A stretch of 64,000 nt of DNA from Ruminococcus flavefaciens (GTDB lineage: Bacteria; Bacteroidota; Bacteroidia; Bacteroidales; P3), in contig JAMPAI010000003.1 of the NCBI GenBank assembly GCA_023667315.1, forward strand, positions 62,001-126,000, in the 5' to 3' direction. How positions within the stretch are numbered: position 1 is the first letter of the stretch; every line of letters starts with the position of its first letter. The position numbers and the translations under genes are program-made. This document shows, piece by piece, positions 1 through 6,794 of the stretch. The notes below the pieces were generated by a model that was given only the letters and a program-made list of their open reading frames with translations, searched no databases and was not told the origin of the DNA.

Positions 1-401
1 GACAGGTTGTGCAGGTTGGCCACCATGCCCAGAATGAAAAGCACCAGCGCGAAAATCCAGACACCGTAGGCGGGGAGGTTCCCCGAAAGCGAGAACACGA
101 AAGGGATAAAGCCGAGGCAGCAGAGTGTAAAGGGGTAGAGCAGGGCGGCGCAAAACAGGGTGCGGCGGCTGGTAAAGCGTTCCACCAAGTAACCGGCAAT
201 GGGAACGCCCAGCAACTGCCCGAACGGAAAGGCAAAGAGCAGCGTGCCCAAAGCCCCGTCGCTCAACGAAAAAATGGCCTTGAAGTCGGGAATCCGCGCC
301 GCCCAGCTGGCGAACGTGAACCCCTGAAGGAAAAAGAAAACGCCAATGGCGATACGGTAGTATCTCTTGGGGGCGGTGAGTTGGGTTGCTTCGGTATCCA
401 T
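1..401 (-). CDS. MFS transporter, N-terminal part (cut by window edge)
   Basis: Reading the minus strand from the ATG at 399-401 gives an open frame to the window edge (133 codons). It begins MDTEATQLTAPKRYYRIAIG and continues with hydrophobic membrane segments, including a first helix with the phrase FLQGFTFASWAARIPDFK. This start and the spacing of helices are typical of major facilitator superfamily permeases of the FucP/YbjJ-like type. The substrate cannot be told from this fragment. It lies downstream of the gene at 558-2099 on the same strand, separated by a strong palindrome, so it probably has separate control. Family call is good; substrate unknown. Confidence 0.7.
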   Translation of the reverse strand, partial: MDTEATQLTAPKRYYRIAIGVFFFLQGFTFASWAARIPDFKAIFSLSDGALGTLLFAFPFGQLLGVPIAGYLVERFTSRRTLFCAALLYPFTLCCLGFIPFVFSLSGNLPAYGVWIFALVLFILGMVANLHNL

Positions 402-485
402 AATGCAGTTCCGTAGGAGCCTTTTTCTCGGCTCGATTTTCGGCGCGAAGATACGGAAAGATATGTTTCGGGAAAGGGGGCGTTT

Positions 486-522
486 ATTTGCAACCGTGGT
501 TGAATCAACCACGGTTGCAAAT
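486..522. repeat. 37-base near-perfect palindrome, hairpin or operator
   Basis: The arms ATTTGCAACCGTGGTTGA and its exact complement flank a single central base, giving an 18-base stem if transcribed. There is no U-run on either side. It lies between the gene ending at 558 and the MFS gene starting at 401. It could end upstream transcription, act as a processing site, or bind a dimeric repressor of the transporter gene. Confidence 0.6.
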
Positions 523-539
523 ATTCTATTAGGAATATT
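520..539. repeat. Second short inverted repeat next to the large palindrome
   Basis: AATATTC and GAATATT flank a six-base spacer and touch the end of the 37-base palindrome. Two dyads in a row between two same-strand genes suggest a control or termination site. The AT-rich stem is weak, so chance is possible. Confidence 0.35.
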
Positions 540-557
540 CGATTGAGAACAATGTAG

Positions 558-2099
558 TTATATCCGGATAATCGTGGCGCTCATGCCCTTGAACTGGGGC
601 ATGCACTCGCCCACGCCGGCATGGATATAGGTGGGGTCGCAGATTACGTAGCTGCCGTCCTGTAAGGGAAAATAACTGCCCGGAGGTGTTGCTGAGGTGA
701 ACTTCACTGCCGTGGCCAAATGCCCCGGATAGTTCAGCAATACCACGTTCAAGCCCACCAGTTCACGTACCAAGATGGCGAACAGGATGGAGCGGTCCTC
801 GCAGTCACTGTACGGATAAAAAAAGGTTTCGTCTCCGAACAAGGGGCGTTCGTAGCCGAACTGTTGGTCATCGGTCTGGTATTCGAAGGCGGTCTGCACG
901 AAATCCAACAACAAGGCTACGGCTTCTGTCTGACTCTTTCCGCCGATTTGGACGCGCAGGGCAGGGTAAAGTACTTCTTTCACTTCATCGCTCAAGGACG
1001 CGGACACGTAATGCTGCCATTGGCTGCACAGGGGGTAATGGTTGTAAAAATCCATCAGATTGCGGTTGGTGGCCAGGCTCACTTGCACGGAGGGATATTT
1101 ATCCGAACGGAAGGTACGGCTTTCCGTGGCATGGAACACCAAGGCAGGAATCTCCTCTTGGCGCAAGGAAGGCAGCTGTTCTTCAGGAAAAGCGTAATCG
1201 AACAGATGATAGCCGCCATGAGGCGCAAGGGTATCCATGATAAAGAACCTGTCTGATCCCTTGGATATATAACGGTATTGATAGAGCGTTTCCGAGAATG
1301 CAACCAGCAGCACCAAACGTTCTTCGACACGCGCCAGACGGACTTTGTAACCCGATTGCGTAAGCAGGTACATTTGCAGCAGCGTGGCTTCGGAACAGGG
1401 CTTCCCGAAAAACGATTCCGTGAGCGTTTGCAAGAGGTTGATATACCCCCAGTCGCCGAGCAGGAGGTTGTTGCGTAGCACCAGGCAGTCTAAGAGGGTC
1501 ATGTCCGTTTGGTCTGAGGCTAACGAACGCCAAACATCCGCCACTGTTTTCTCGCTAACGTCGGGCAGGGAGAAGCGTTGCGAGGCATCGAGCCGCACCT
1601 CACAAGGGGTATTGTAAAACTTGAAGGCGAAAGTGGAAGCACGGCGTGGAGCGGGTTCTATAATGGGTACGGGCGGGGTGGGTTGAGGTATGGTCGGAGC
1701 CAAAGGGGAAATATTGGCGAACGGCAGACGCTCTACCGGCACGGGCGATCTGTCTTCGGGATCCTTTATCACCGGCTCAGGCGGCTCAGGCAGTGGCGGC
1801 ACGGGAACAGCCGGTTCCGTTTTTACCGCAATCCACTTACGCTGCATAAAGTCCGCATAGTCGGCATTGGCCTTATTCCTGAACGCCTCATACCGTTGCC
1901 GCGCCTCCGATTCGAACTCGGCGAGATCTTGTTTTTGCTTCTCCGCGGACCTGTCGAAACCTTGTTTGCGTTGCTCCACAAACTTGTCGAAGTCGCTTTG
2001 GGGTGGCTGGGCATGGAGTGAAGCGAAATTGAACAATCTACCCAAAAATACAGTTTGCAACAAGAATATGATATAGTGAATAGTTTGTTTATAGAACAT
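558..2099 (-). CDS. Secreted transglutaminase-like cysteine protein
   Basis: 513 aa. A hydrophobic N-terminus ending near LHAQ looks like a signal peptide. Residues about 35-95 are charged and helical, probably coiled coil, and about 95-150 are very Pro-rich. The C-terminal third carries the order of a transglutaminase-like (papain-fold) core: Cys433 in YSDCEDRS, His460 in YPGHLATAV and Asp488 in CDPTY. I infer a periplasmic or surface cysteine peptidase or cross-linking enzyme; the substrate is unknown. It follows tatC on the same strand after a 61-base gap, so it may be read with the CXXX-peptide operon and could process its products, but this is inference. The gene is more GC-rich than the operon upstream. 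Confidence 0.65.
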   Translation of the reverse strand: MFYKQTIHYIIFLLQTVFLGRLFNFASLHAQPPQSDFDKFVEQRKQGFDRSAEKQKQDLAEFESEARQRYEAFRNKANADYADFMQRKWIAVKTEPAVPVPPLPEPPEPVIKDPEDRSPVPVERLPFANISPLAPTIPQPTPPVPIIEPAPRRASTFAFKFYNTPCEVRLDASQRFSLPDVSEKTVADVWRSLASDQTDMTLLDCLVLRNNLLLGDWGYINLLQTLTESFFGKPCSEATLLQMYLLTQSGYKVRLARVEERLVLLVAFSETLYQYRYISKGSDRFFIMDTLAPHGGYHLFDYAFPEEQLPSLRQEEIPALVFHATESRTFRSDKYPSVQVSLATNRNLMDFYNHYPLCSQWQHYVSASLSDEVKEVLYPALRVQIGGKSQTEAVALLLDFVQTAFEYQTDDQQFGYERPLFGDETFFYPYSDCEDRSILFAILVRELVGLNVVLLNYPGHLATAVKFTSATPPGSYFPLQDGSYVICDPTYIHAGVGECMPQFKGMSATIIRI

Positions 2100-2160
2100 T
2101 GTGAAATGTGTTTAAAAGTAATTATGGTGTAACGGTTTCCTATTACGCTGGAAAATGACG

Positions 2161-3069
2161 TTATTTTGCCTTTTGGGTGAATTTCAAAACCCCAATACTT
2201 ACTTCGTAAAGTCCATATAGAGGAATTGTCATCAGTATCAAGGAGAAAATGTCTGGCGGCGTGATCAATGCTGCAACCACCATAATGCCGACAAACGCAA
2301 AATGTCGGTACTTTGATAACATTTTAGCGGTAATCAAGCCCATTTTCCCTAATATAGAAGCCAGAATAGGTATTTCAAAAACAAGCCCCATTGTTAGAGA
2401 CAGCAAGGTGAAAGAAGAAATATAAGAAGAGAGCGAAATCGTATTGATTACCATAGAATCTACTTGGTAGGTTCCAAGGAATCGGAATGAAATTGGAAAG
2501 ATAACAAAATAGTTCATCAATAAACCGATGAGAAATAGAAAATAGATAGTCAATACAATAGGAATAGCATGTCTCTTTTCTTTTTCATACAGGGCAGGCC
2601 TAACAAATCCGAAAAGTTTATAGATAACATAAGGTGATGCGGCTAATAGTCCAAAATAAAAGGACATTGAGATATGGGTCATGAATTGAGAAGAGAGTTC
2701 TGTATTTATCATCTGGATAGAAAATTTATCTATCCATAAGGAAGAAAATCCAAATGTGTCCAAAATTGAGTTTATCCATCGGTAGAGGATAAAATCTGAT
2801 TGAGCTGGGGCAAATACAACCCTAAAAACCCATTCTTTTCCAATGAAGGCGGATATTGCGAAGCAAAGGACAATGACGAAGATGTGAATAATGGTTTTCC
2901 TCAATTCTGACAGATGTTCGTCAATGGTCATTAAAGATTTCTCGGATGCATTGATATCAGAAATCTCATCCATCGCAGGTTGCTCGGCAATCTCTTCTCC
3001 AAGATACATCGTGTCTAATCTTTGATTTTCGGAATATGATATGTCCGATTTTTCAACCTTGGGATGCAT
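2161..3069 (-). CDS. tatC: Sec-independent protein translocase TatC
   Basis: 302 aa, slightly longer than usual because of an acidic N-terminal extension of about 45 residues before the first conserved phrase (MTIDEHLSELRKTII, matching the TatC N-terminal signature). Six membrane segments follow. TatC is the receptor for twin-arginine signal peptides in the inner membrane. The start overlaps the end of tatA by 17 bases, so the two are translationally coupled. It sits at the end of the operon encoding two Tat-signal Cys-rich peptides, which suggests that this translocon serves them, though it may also be the cell's general Tat system. Confidence 0.93.
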   Translation of the reverse strand: MHPKVEKSDISYSENQRLDTMYLGEEIAEQPAMDEISDINASEKSLMTIDEHLSELRKTIIHIFVIVLCFAISAFIGKEWVFRVVFAPAQSDFILYRWINSILDTFGFSSLWIDKFSIQMINTELSSQFMTHISMSFYFGLLAASPYVIYKLFGFVRPALYEKEKRHAIPIVLTIYFLFLIGLLMNYFVIFPISFRFLGTYQVDSMVINTISLSSYISSFTLLSLTMGLVFEIPILASILGKMGLITAKMLSKYRHFAFVGIMVVAALITPPDIFSLILMTIPLYGLYEVSIGVLKFTQKAK

Positions 3070-3268
3070 CGTGCTTTTTGTTTATTCTATCAGTGTTTTC
3101 AGACTCTTTCTTTTCTGTTTCGGGTATCTCGTGCATACCCTCCTTAAAATTACGAACACCTTTCCCCAGTCCGCGCATCAACTCAGGAATCTTCTTGCCA
3201 CCAAAAAGCAATAAAACTGCCACAATAATAAGTATCAGTTCCGTAGAACCTATCATCAATAATTTCAT
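3053..3268 (-). CDS. tatA: Twin-arginine translocase subunit TatA
   Basis: 71 aa. One N-terminal membrane helix is followed by the FGGKKIPELMRGLGKGVRNF amphipathic helix typical of TatA/TatE, then a charged tail. TatA forms the pore part of the Tat translocon in the inner membrane. Its start overlaps the stop of the small gene upstream by 4 bases and its end overlaps tatC, showing tight co-expression with the peptide-maturation genes. No separate TatB is seen, which is common in Bacteroidota. Confidence 0.93.
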   Translation of the reverse strand: MKLLMIGSTELILIIVAVLLLFGGKKIPELMRGLGKGVRNFKEGMHEIPETEKKESENTDRINKKHDASQG

Positions 3269-3537
3269 GATTCACAGATTAAATAGATTATACATGTATC
3301 AAAATCGATTTCCCAATGACCATTATCGCTACGTTCCCATTGGTATTTGCCTGCCATTTCGTCCCACCATTTTTGAAATTTGGTGCTTGTAGCCCCCATA
3401 TCGGCGACCAAGCGCTCATATAAATCATTATCATCCTTGATGATTTTGGCGAGTTCTGTCAAACCGTTACGATGTTCAAACAATGTTTGAATGGTGTTAC
3501 GTTCCTCTTCCGTAACTTTTCCTACCTGTTTTTTCAT
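3265..3537 (-). CDS. CXXX-repeat peptide modification system accessory protein
   Basis: 90 aa from the ATG at 3537 (MKKQVGKVTEEERN...), which begins one base after the stop of the upstream maturase; a longer TTG-start version from 3561 is less likely. It is small, helical and soluble, with a Trp pair (KWWDEMAGKYQWER) and no signal peptide. Its position between the SPASM protein and tatA matches the small partner protein described for CXXX-repeat peptide loci in Bacteroidales. A role as a leader-binding or chaperone protein is inference; no catalytic motif is visible. Confidence 0.65.
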   Translation of the reverse strand: MKKQVGKVTEEERNTIQTLFEHRNGLTELAKIIKDDNDLYERLVADMGATSTKFQKWWDEMAGKYQWERSDNGHWEIDFDTCIIYLICES

Positions 3538-3538
3538 C

Positions 3539-4492
3539 TTACCAATCTTTGCGTTTTTCAAAAGGATCCATATAATCTATTTTGGGGATAGATATATCTG
3601 GCATAAATTCTCCTATTTTTCGAATGTTCTGCAGCAACCGTCTACTCTCATTTCTTTCCAGATGTGCCATGACGCATTGTTCATGCGAAGGGGTGTTGAC
3701 TTCGAGTGTCGTTTTTTTGTTCATCCATACGCAACGCTTGCATTGATAAGCATCACAGTGACGACAAATGGGAGCAAAGGAAAGTTTATACAATTGTGGA
3801 TTCTTAATATCCAGTCCGCCAGTGGGAGTTCCGATACTTTCCTCTTGTTCATAATAGAATGCCGGGCACGCATAAAGACATCCATTGGGTGCGAGTGTTA
3901 TCGTTTCATTACCCGCATTGCAATTATTCATCTCTTTTAACATCATGCGATCGGTAAGCAGATTCAACTGTGGCGTTTGTTTGTTGACGTATAGTTTTTC
4001 AATATTGCTTGACAATGTAGACAATACTCGCCTATAAATATCAAAATCCTTGTCTTTTAACGTCTCAACATCGGTAAGGACAACATTCAGGCGGCCTACC
4101 TTTGTAAGAATCGAATTAAGAATTTCATGTTTCTCAAACAATTCCGTTTTAGAAGTACGCAGAACATATGCTTTTTTTGCATCCCAATTATAGGCAACTA
4201 TATCACCCCAACCATTAAAAACGACTATATTGGCCACATCTTTTAATGCAACATCATCACAGCAAGAAGAAATGATTTTAACATGATCGATACTTTCGAT
4301 AACATTTTCATACGTTTTTGGTAATGAATAATCGGGATATATGAACTGTACGTTCAAATTTTCCTTCATTGCAAACAGAATGCCTTTGCGAAGATCTTCC
4401 AACGCAATAGGCTTTCGTTCAGTTTTCGATACCGTATAATGGCAAAACGATGTTGCTACATCATCTAATTGTACAACAAGATATTTCAGCAT
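3539..4492 (-). CDS. CXXX-repeat peptide maturase, SPASM-like Cys-rich protein without a radical SAM motif
   Basis: 317 aa. The first 190 residues lack the CX3CX2C triad that holds the radical SAM cluster. The C-terminal half carries a dense set of cysteines: NCNAG, NGCLYACPAFYY, CRHCDAYQCKRCVW and a final EQC. These look like the auxiliary iron-sulfur ligands of SPASM domains. I read it as the second maturase of the CXXX-repeat peptide system, working with the full radical SAM enzyme four bases upstream (4497-5696). It could hold an auxiliary cluster or bind the leader. The family match rests on context and Cys pattern, not on a database search. Confidence 0.65.
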   Translation of the reverse strand: MLKYLVVQLDDVATSFCHYTVSKTERKPIALEDLRKGILFAMKENLNVQFIYPDYSLPKTYENVIESIDHVKIISSCCDDVALKDVANIVVFNGWGDIVAYNWDAKKAYVLRTSKTELFEKHEILNSILTKVGRLNVVLTDVETLKDKDFDIYRRVLSTLSSNIEKLYVNKQTPQLNLLTDRMMLKEMNNCNAGNETITLAPNGCLYACPAFYYEQEESIGTPTGGLDIKNPQLYKLSFAPICRHCDAYQCKRCVWMNKKTTLEVNTPSHEQCVMAHLERNESRRLLQNIRKIGEFMPDISIPKIDYMDPFEKRKDW

Positions 4493-4496
4493 AGCA

Positions 4497-5696
4497 TTAA
4501 TATGTCGGATTAAGTTTTCTGTCCTGATTGTTTCCTCCCGTCAATTCAATCTTTCGATAGAGTTTGTTCCAATAGTAATTATTGGCTCGCACACGTGCTT
4601 TATGCATCTTGCATATTGCTGTTGCCCGCTGATAGATGGTTGACGTATCTGCGGCATCATAGTTTTCCCCTTGACACCACGCGCAACCGCTTGCGACCTC
4701 ACAATCGATACACTCTTGAGGCGATTGAGTGCATCGATCCAACGCTAGAAAGGGACGTAATTTATTCTTGTCGATGCCATCCTGAACATTTCCGATAATC
4801 CATGCTTTTTTCTCCCGAAGTGAGTATTGAGCAAAACGTGTACACGGATAAAAATTGCCAGTTGCATCTATTGACAACATCCGTCCTGCACCGCACCAAT
4901 TCTGGTTCTCCAACTGTTTGTCCATAGGCTTCCCTATCAACTCCGAGAAGAACGAACAAGCATAATCCTGATAATAGCCGTTTTCTATAATAGCATCGGC
5001 CAGTTGCATCAATTGCTCCTCAAACAATTTGTCATCCACCGCAGTCCATACTGCCTCGAATACACAATTGATATTTACCTCGTGAATTCCAAGAGAGTAT
5101 AAATGCAATACACTCTCTTTGATATAAGGAATATCAGCACTGCTAACTGTCACTTTGGTGCTGGCATTGGGAAATTGAGATAGCCATAACGGAATATTCC
5201 GCACAACATCACCATAGGATCCTTTTTCCGGCCCATCTCCTTTCCATATACGATTTAAGTCGTGCTTGCGTTTCGTTCCATCAATAGTGATGCCGATAGA
5301 CAGATGAGAATGGTTCTTTTTGATGAATTGTTGCACTCTTTCACTATCGTAATTGATTCCATTTGTCGAAAAACTAAATCGATAAGAATCGAACCAATGG
5401 TGATTTCGCCTAAATAATTCGGATTTGATATAGTCGCAAATCTTGTCAATAAGTTCTATTTCAAGGAAAGGTTCTCCTCCAATAAAATCCCAAATGACTG
5501 ACGCTTCCAAAAAATCCTTCTCATGGTCAAGAATATAATCGATAGAACGCTTCGCAATATCCCACGACATCCGTTCCTTTTCGTTTTTCCCAACCAAATA
5601 ACAATACTTACATGCTAATTGGCAGTCTTTAGTAACAATGAACGTAATGTTCTTCGCCCCCCCAGACTGCCAGCTTGTCGAACTATTTTTTACCAT
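4497..5696 (-). CDS. Radical SAM/SPASM peptide maturase, CXXX-repeat target type
   Basis: 399 aa. Cys25, Cys29 and Cys32 (DCQLACKYCYL) form the CX3CX2C motif that binds the SAM-cleaving [4Fe-4S] cluster. GGEP follows (FIGGEPFLEIEL), as in radical SAM enzymes. The C-terminal part has SPASM cysteines (NWCGAGR, FYPCTRF, then ECIDCEVASGCAWC and AICKMH). Such enzymes typically install thioether or carbon-carbon links in Cys-containing peptides. The likely substrates are the two precursors encoded directly upstream (22-base gap). The chemistry, such as Cys thioethers to alpha or beta carbons, is inferred from family and not shown by the sequence. Confidence 0.85.
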   Translation of the reverse strand: MVKNSSTSWQSGGAKNITFIVTKDCQLACKYCYLVGKNEKERMSWDIAKRSIDYILDHEKDFLEASVIWDFIGGEPFLEIELIDKICDYIKSELFRRNHHWFDSYRFSFSTNGINYDSERVQQFIKKNHSHLSIGITIDGTKRKHDLNRIWKGDGPEKGSYGDVVRNIPLWLSQFPNASTKVTVSSADIPYIKESVLHLYSLGIHEVNINCVFEAVWTAVDDKLFEEQLMQLADAIIENGYYQDYACSFFSELIGKPMDKQLENQNWCGAGRMLSIDATGNFYPCTRFAQYSLREKKAWIIGNVQDGIDKNKLRPFLALDRCTQSPQECIDCEVASGCAWCQGENYDAADTSTIYQRATAICKMHKARVRANNYYWNKLYRKIELTGGNNQDRKLNPTY

Positions 5697-5718
5697 TCAA
5701 TGATAAAATAAACTAACA

Positions 5719-5994
5719 TTATTTCGTACACTGAGCACTAGATCCTGTACAATTCCCAGAACATCCTTGACAAAAACCAGAGCACGTATATGTACACTTA
5801 CCGTAACACGAGGAGTTACAGGTCCCCGAGCAATCACCGCTACAATAGCCAATGCATGAACCTTGACAATCTGAAGCAGATTTTTTTGCATGTGTTTGAT
5901 TAATTGTTAATGTCGGTAATATTAACAACGCCATGATTGGCAAAACTTTTTCTGCCGACTTGGCAAAAAGTTCTCTTCTCGATATCTTCTTCAT
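5719..5994 (-). CDS. Tat-signal CXXX-repeat peptide precursor 1
   Basis: 91 aa from the ATG at 5994; an upstream ATG at 6018 would run into the neighbouring gene. The N-terminus has the twin-arginine motif SRRELFAK, a hydrophobic stretch and a cleavage-like THA site. The C-terminal core of about 50 residues carries 12 cysteines, mostly spaced CXXX with small Gly/Ser residues (CSGDCSGTCNSSCYGKC), and one CQGC contraction. It is the probable substrate of the radical SAM enzyme next door. Product activity is unknown; metal-binding or thioether-linked peptide are both possible. Confidence 0.82.
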   Translation of the reverse strand: MKKISRRELFAKSAEKVLPIMALLILPTLTINQTHAKKSASDCQGSCIGYCSGDCSGTCNSSCYGKCTYTCSGFCQGCSGNCTGSSAQCTK

Positions 5995-6008
5995 AATTGT
6001 AATGATTA

Positions 6009-6278
6009 TTACTTGCACATATCACCACAAGAAGATTTACACCCTGTGGCACAAGCACCTTGACAAGTATAATTGCAACCGCCTTTACAATCTCCAGCGC
6101 AATTTCCAGCACATGACCCTAAACATCCCCCTGTACACCCATTGCATTCCATTGCCGCTAAAGCTTTATGTGTCGGAAGTGCAAAACAAGCTATCACTCC
6201 TAATACTGGTAATGTGGCTTTTGCTGCCTTTTTGAAGAAATCTCTACGAGACTGAACTTCTAATTTCCTTTTTTCCAT
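6009..6278 (-). CDS. Tat-signal CXXX-repeat peptide precursor 2
   Basis: 89 aa. It has the twin-arginine motif SRRDFFKK, a hydrophobic stretch, an ALA cleavage-like site and a core with 12 cysteines in CXXX spacing (CTGGCLGSCAGNCAGDC) apart from one CNGC. It is a paralogue of the peptide 14 bases downstream: same architecture and same number of core cysteines, but different spacers. A shared YTC triplet lies in the middle of both cores. Two different precursors for one enzyme set suggest a paired or diversified product. Confidence 0.82.
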   Translation of the reverse strand: MEKRKLEVQSRRDFFKKAAKATLPVLGVIACFALPTHKALAAMECNGCTGGCLGSCAGNCAGDCKGGCNYTCQGACATGCKSSCGDMCK

Positions 6279-6299
6279 ATCTCCTATAATTTTCCAGGA

Positions 6300-6605
6300 T
6301 TAGTTCTTAATAACTACAGACACAGAATACCTGCGACCATTATCAAGATTTTCAAAATCGACATATCCCATAGTTTTTCCAGCATCAATAAAAAGAGGCT
6401 TGCTTTGTCCTCCAACGGTTACTGTCCCCCATACGTTAAAATCACATTTTTTAGATAACTGAACTTCAATCCGATAACTGTTGTATTCAATAACACTTGT
6501 CTGATCTTGCCAAAAAGCGACTGCACCATTAGGGAGACTTTTTTGGCCTGCAAATGCTACCATCCAAACAAAAATAGTCATGGTGACAACAATGATTTTT
6601 TTCAT
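6300..6605 (-). CDS. Small secreted protein leading the peptide operon
   Basis: 101 aa with a clear Sec-type signal peptide (MKKIIVVTMTIFVWMVAFAG). The mature part of about 80 residues is predicted beta-rich (repeated short V/T/Y strands) with one cysteine. I do not recognise a family. The gene begins about 20 bases after a good Bacteroidota promoter and ends 21 bases before precursor 2, so it is the first gene of the CXXX-peptide transcript. It might bind, display or give protection from the exported peptides, but that is inference from position alone. Confidence 0.6.
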   Translation of the reverse strand: MKKIIVVTMTIFVWMVAFAGQKSLPNGAVAFWQDQTSVIEYNSYRIEVQLSKKCDFNVWGTVTVGGQSKPLFIDAGKTMGYVDFENLDNGRRYSVSVVIKN

Positions 6606-6632
6606 GTTTTTATAGTTTATTGATTAGTTCTG

Positions 6633-6663
6633 CAAAAATATATCGGTGCCAATAACACTACAA
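6633..6663 (-). promoter_or_regulatory. Promoter of the CXXX-peptide operon
   Basis: On the minus strand TTG (6663-6661) is followed after 20 bases by TATTTTTG (6640-6633), an exact match to the Bacteroidota -33 TTG / -7 TAnnTTTG promoter. Start of transcription would be near 6626, about 20 bases before the ATG at 6605. This defines the operon as 6605 down to tatC and possibly beyond. Confidence 0.65.
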
Positions 6664-6794
6664 CCGCATTTATGCGAACTGCTTTTACGAAACGATATGT
6701 TTGTTTCCCCAATCATACACATCGATTTTGGGTGTTGGCTTCCGTGACTTCTGAATTATTCTTCGTGAAAGTTGGAAGCAAACACGTCTTCACC

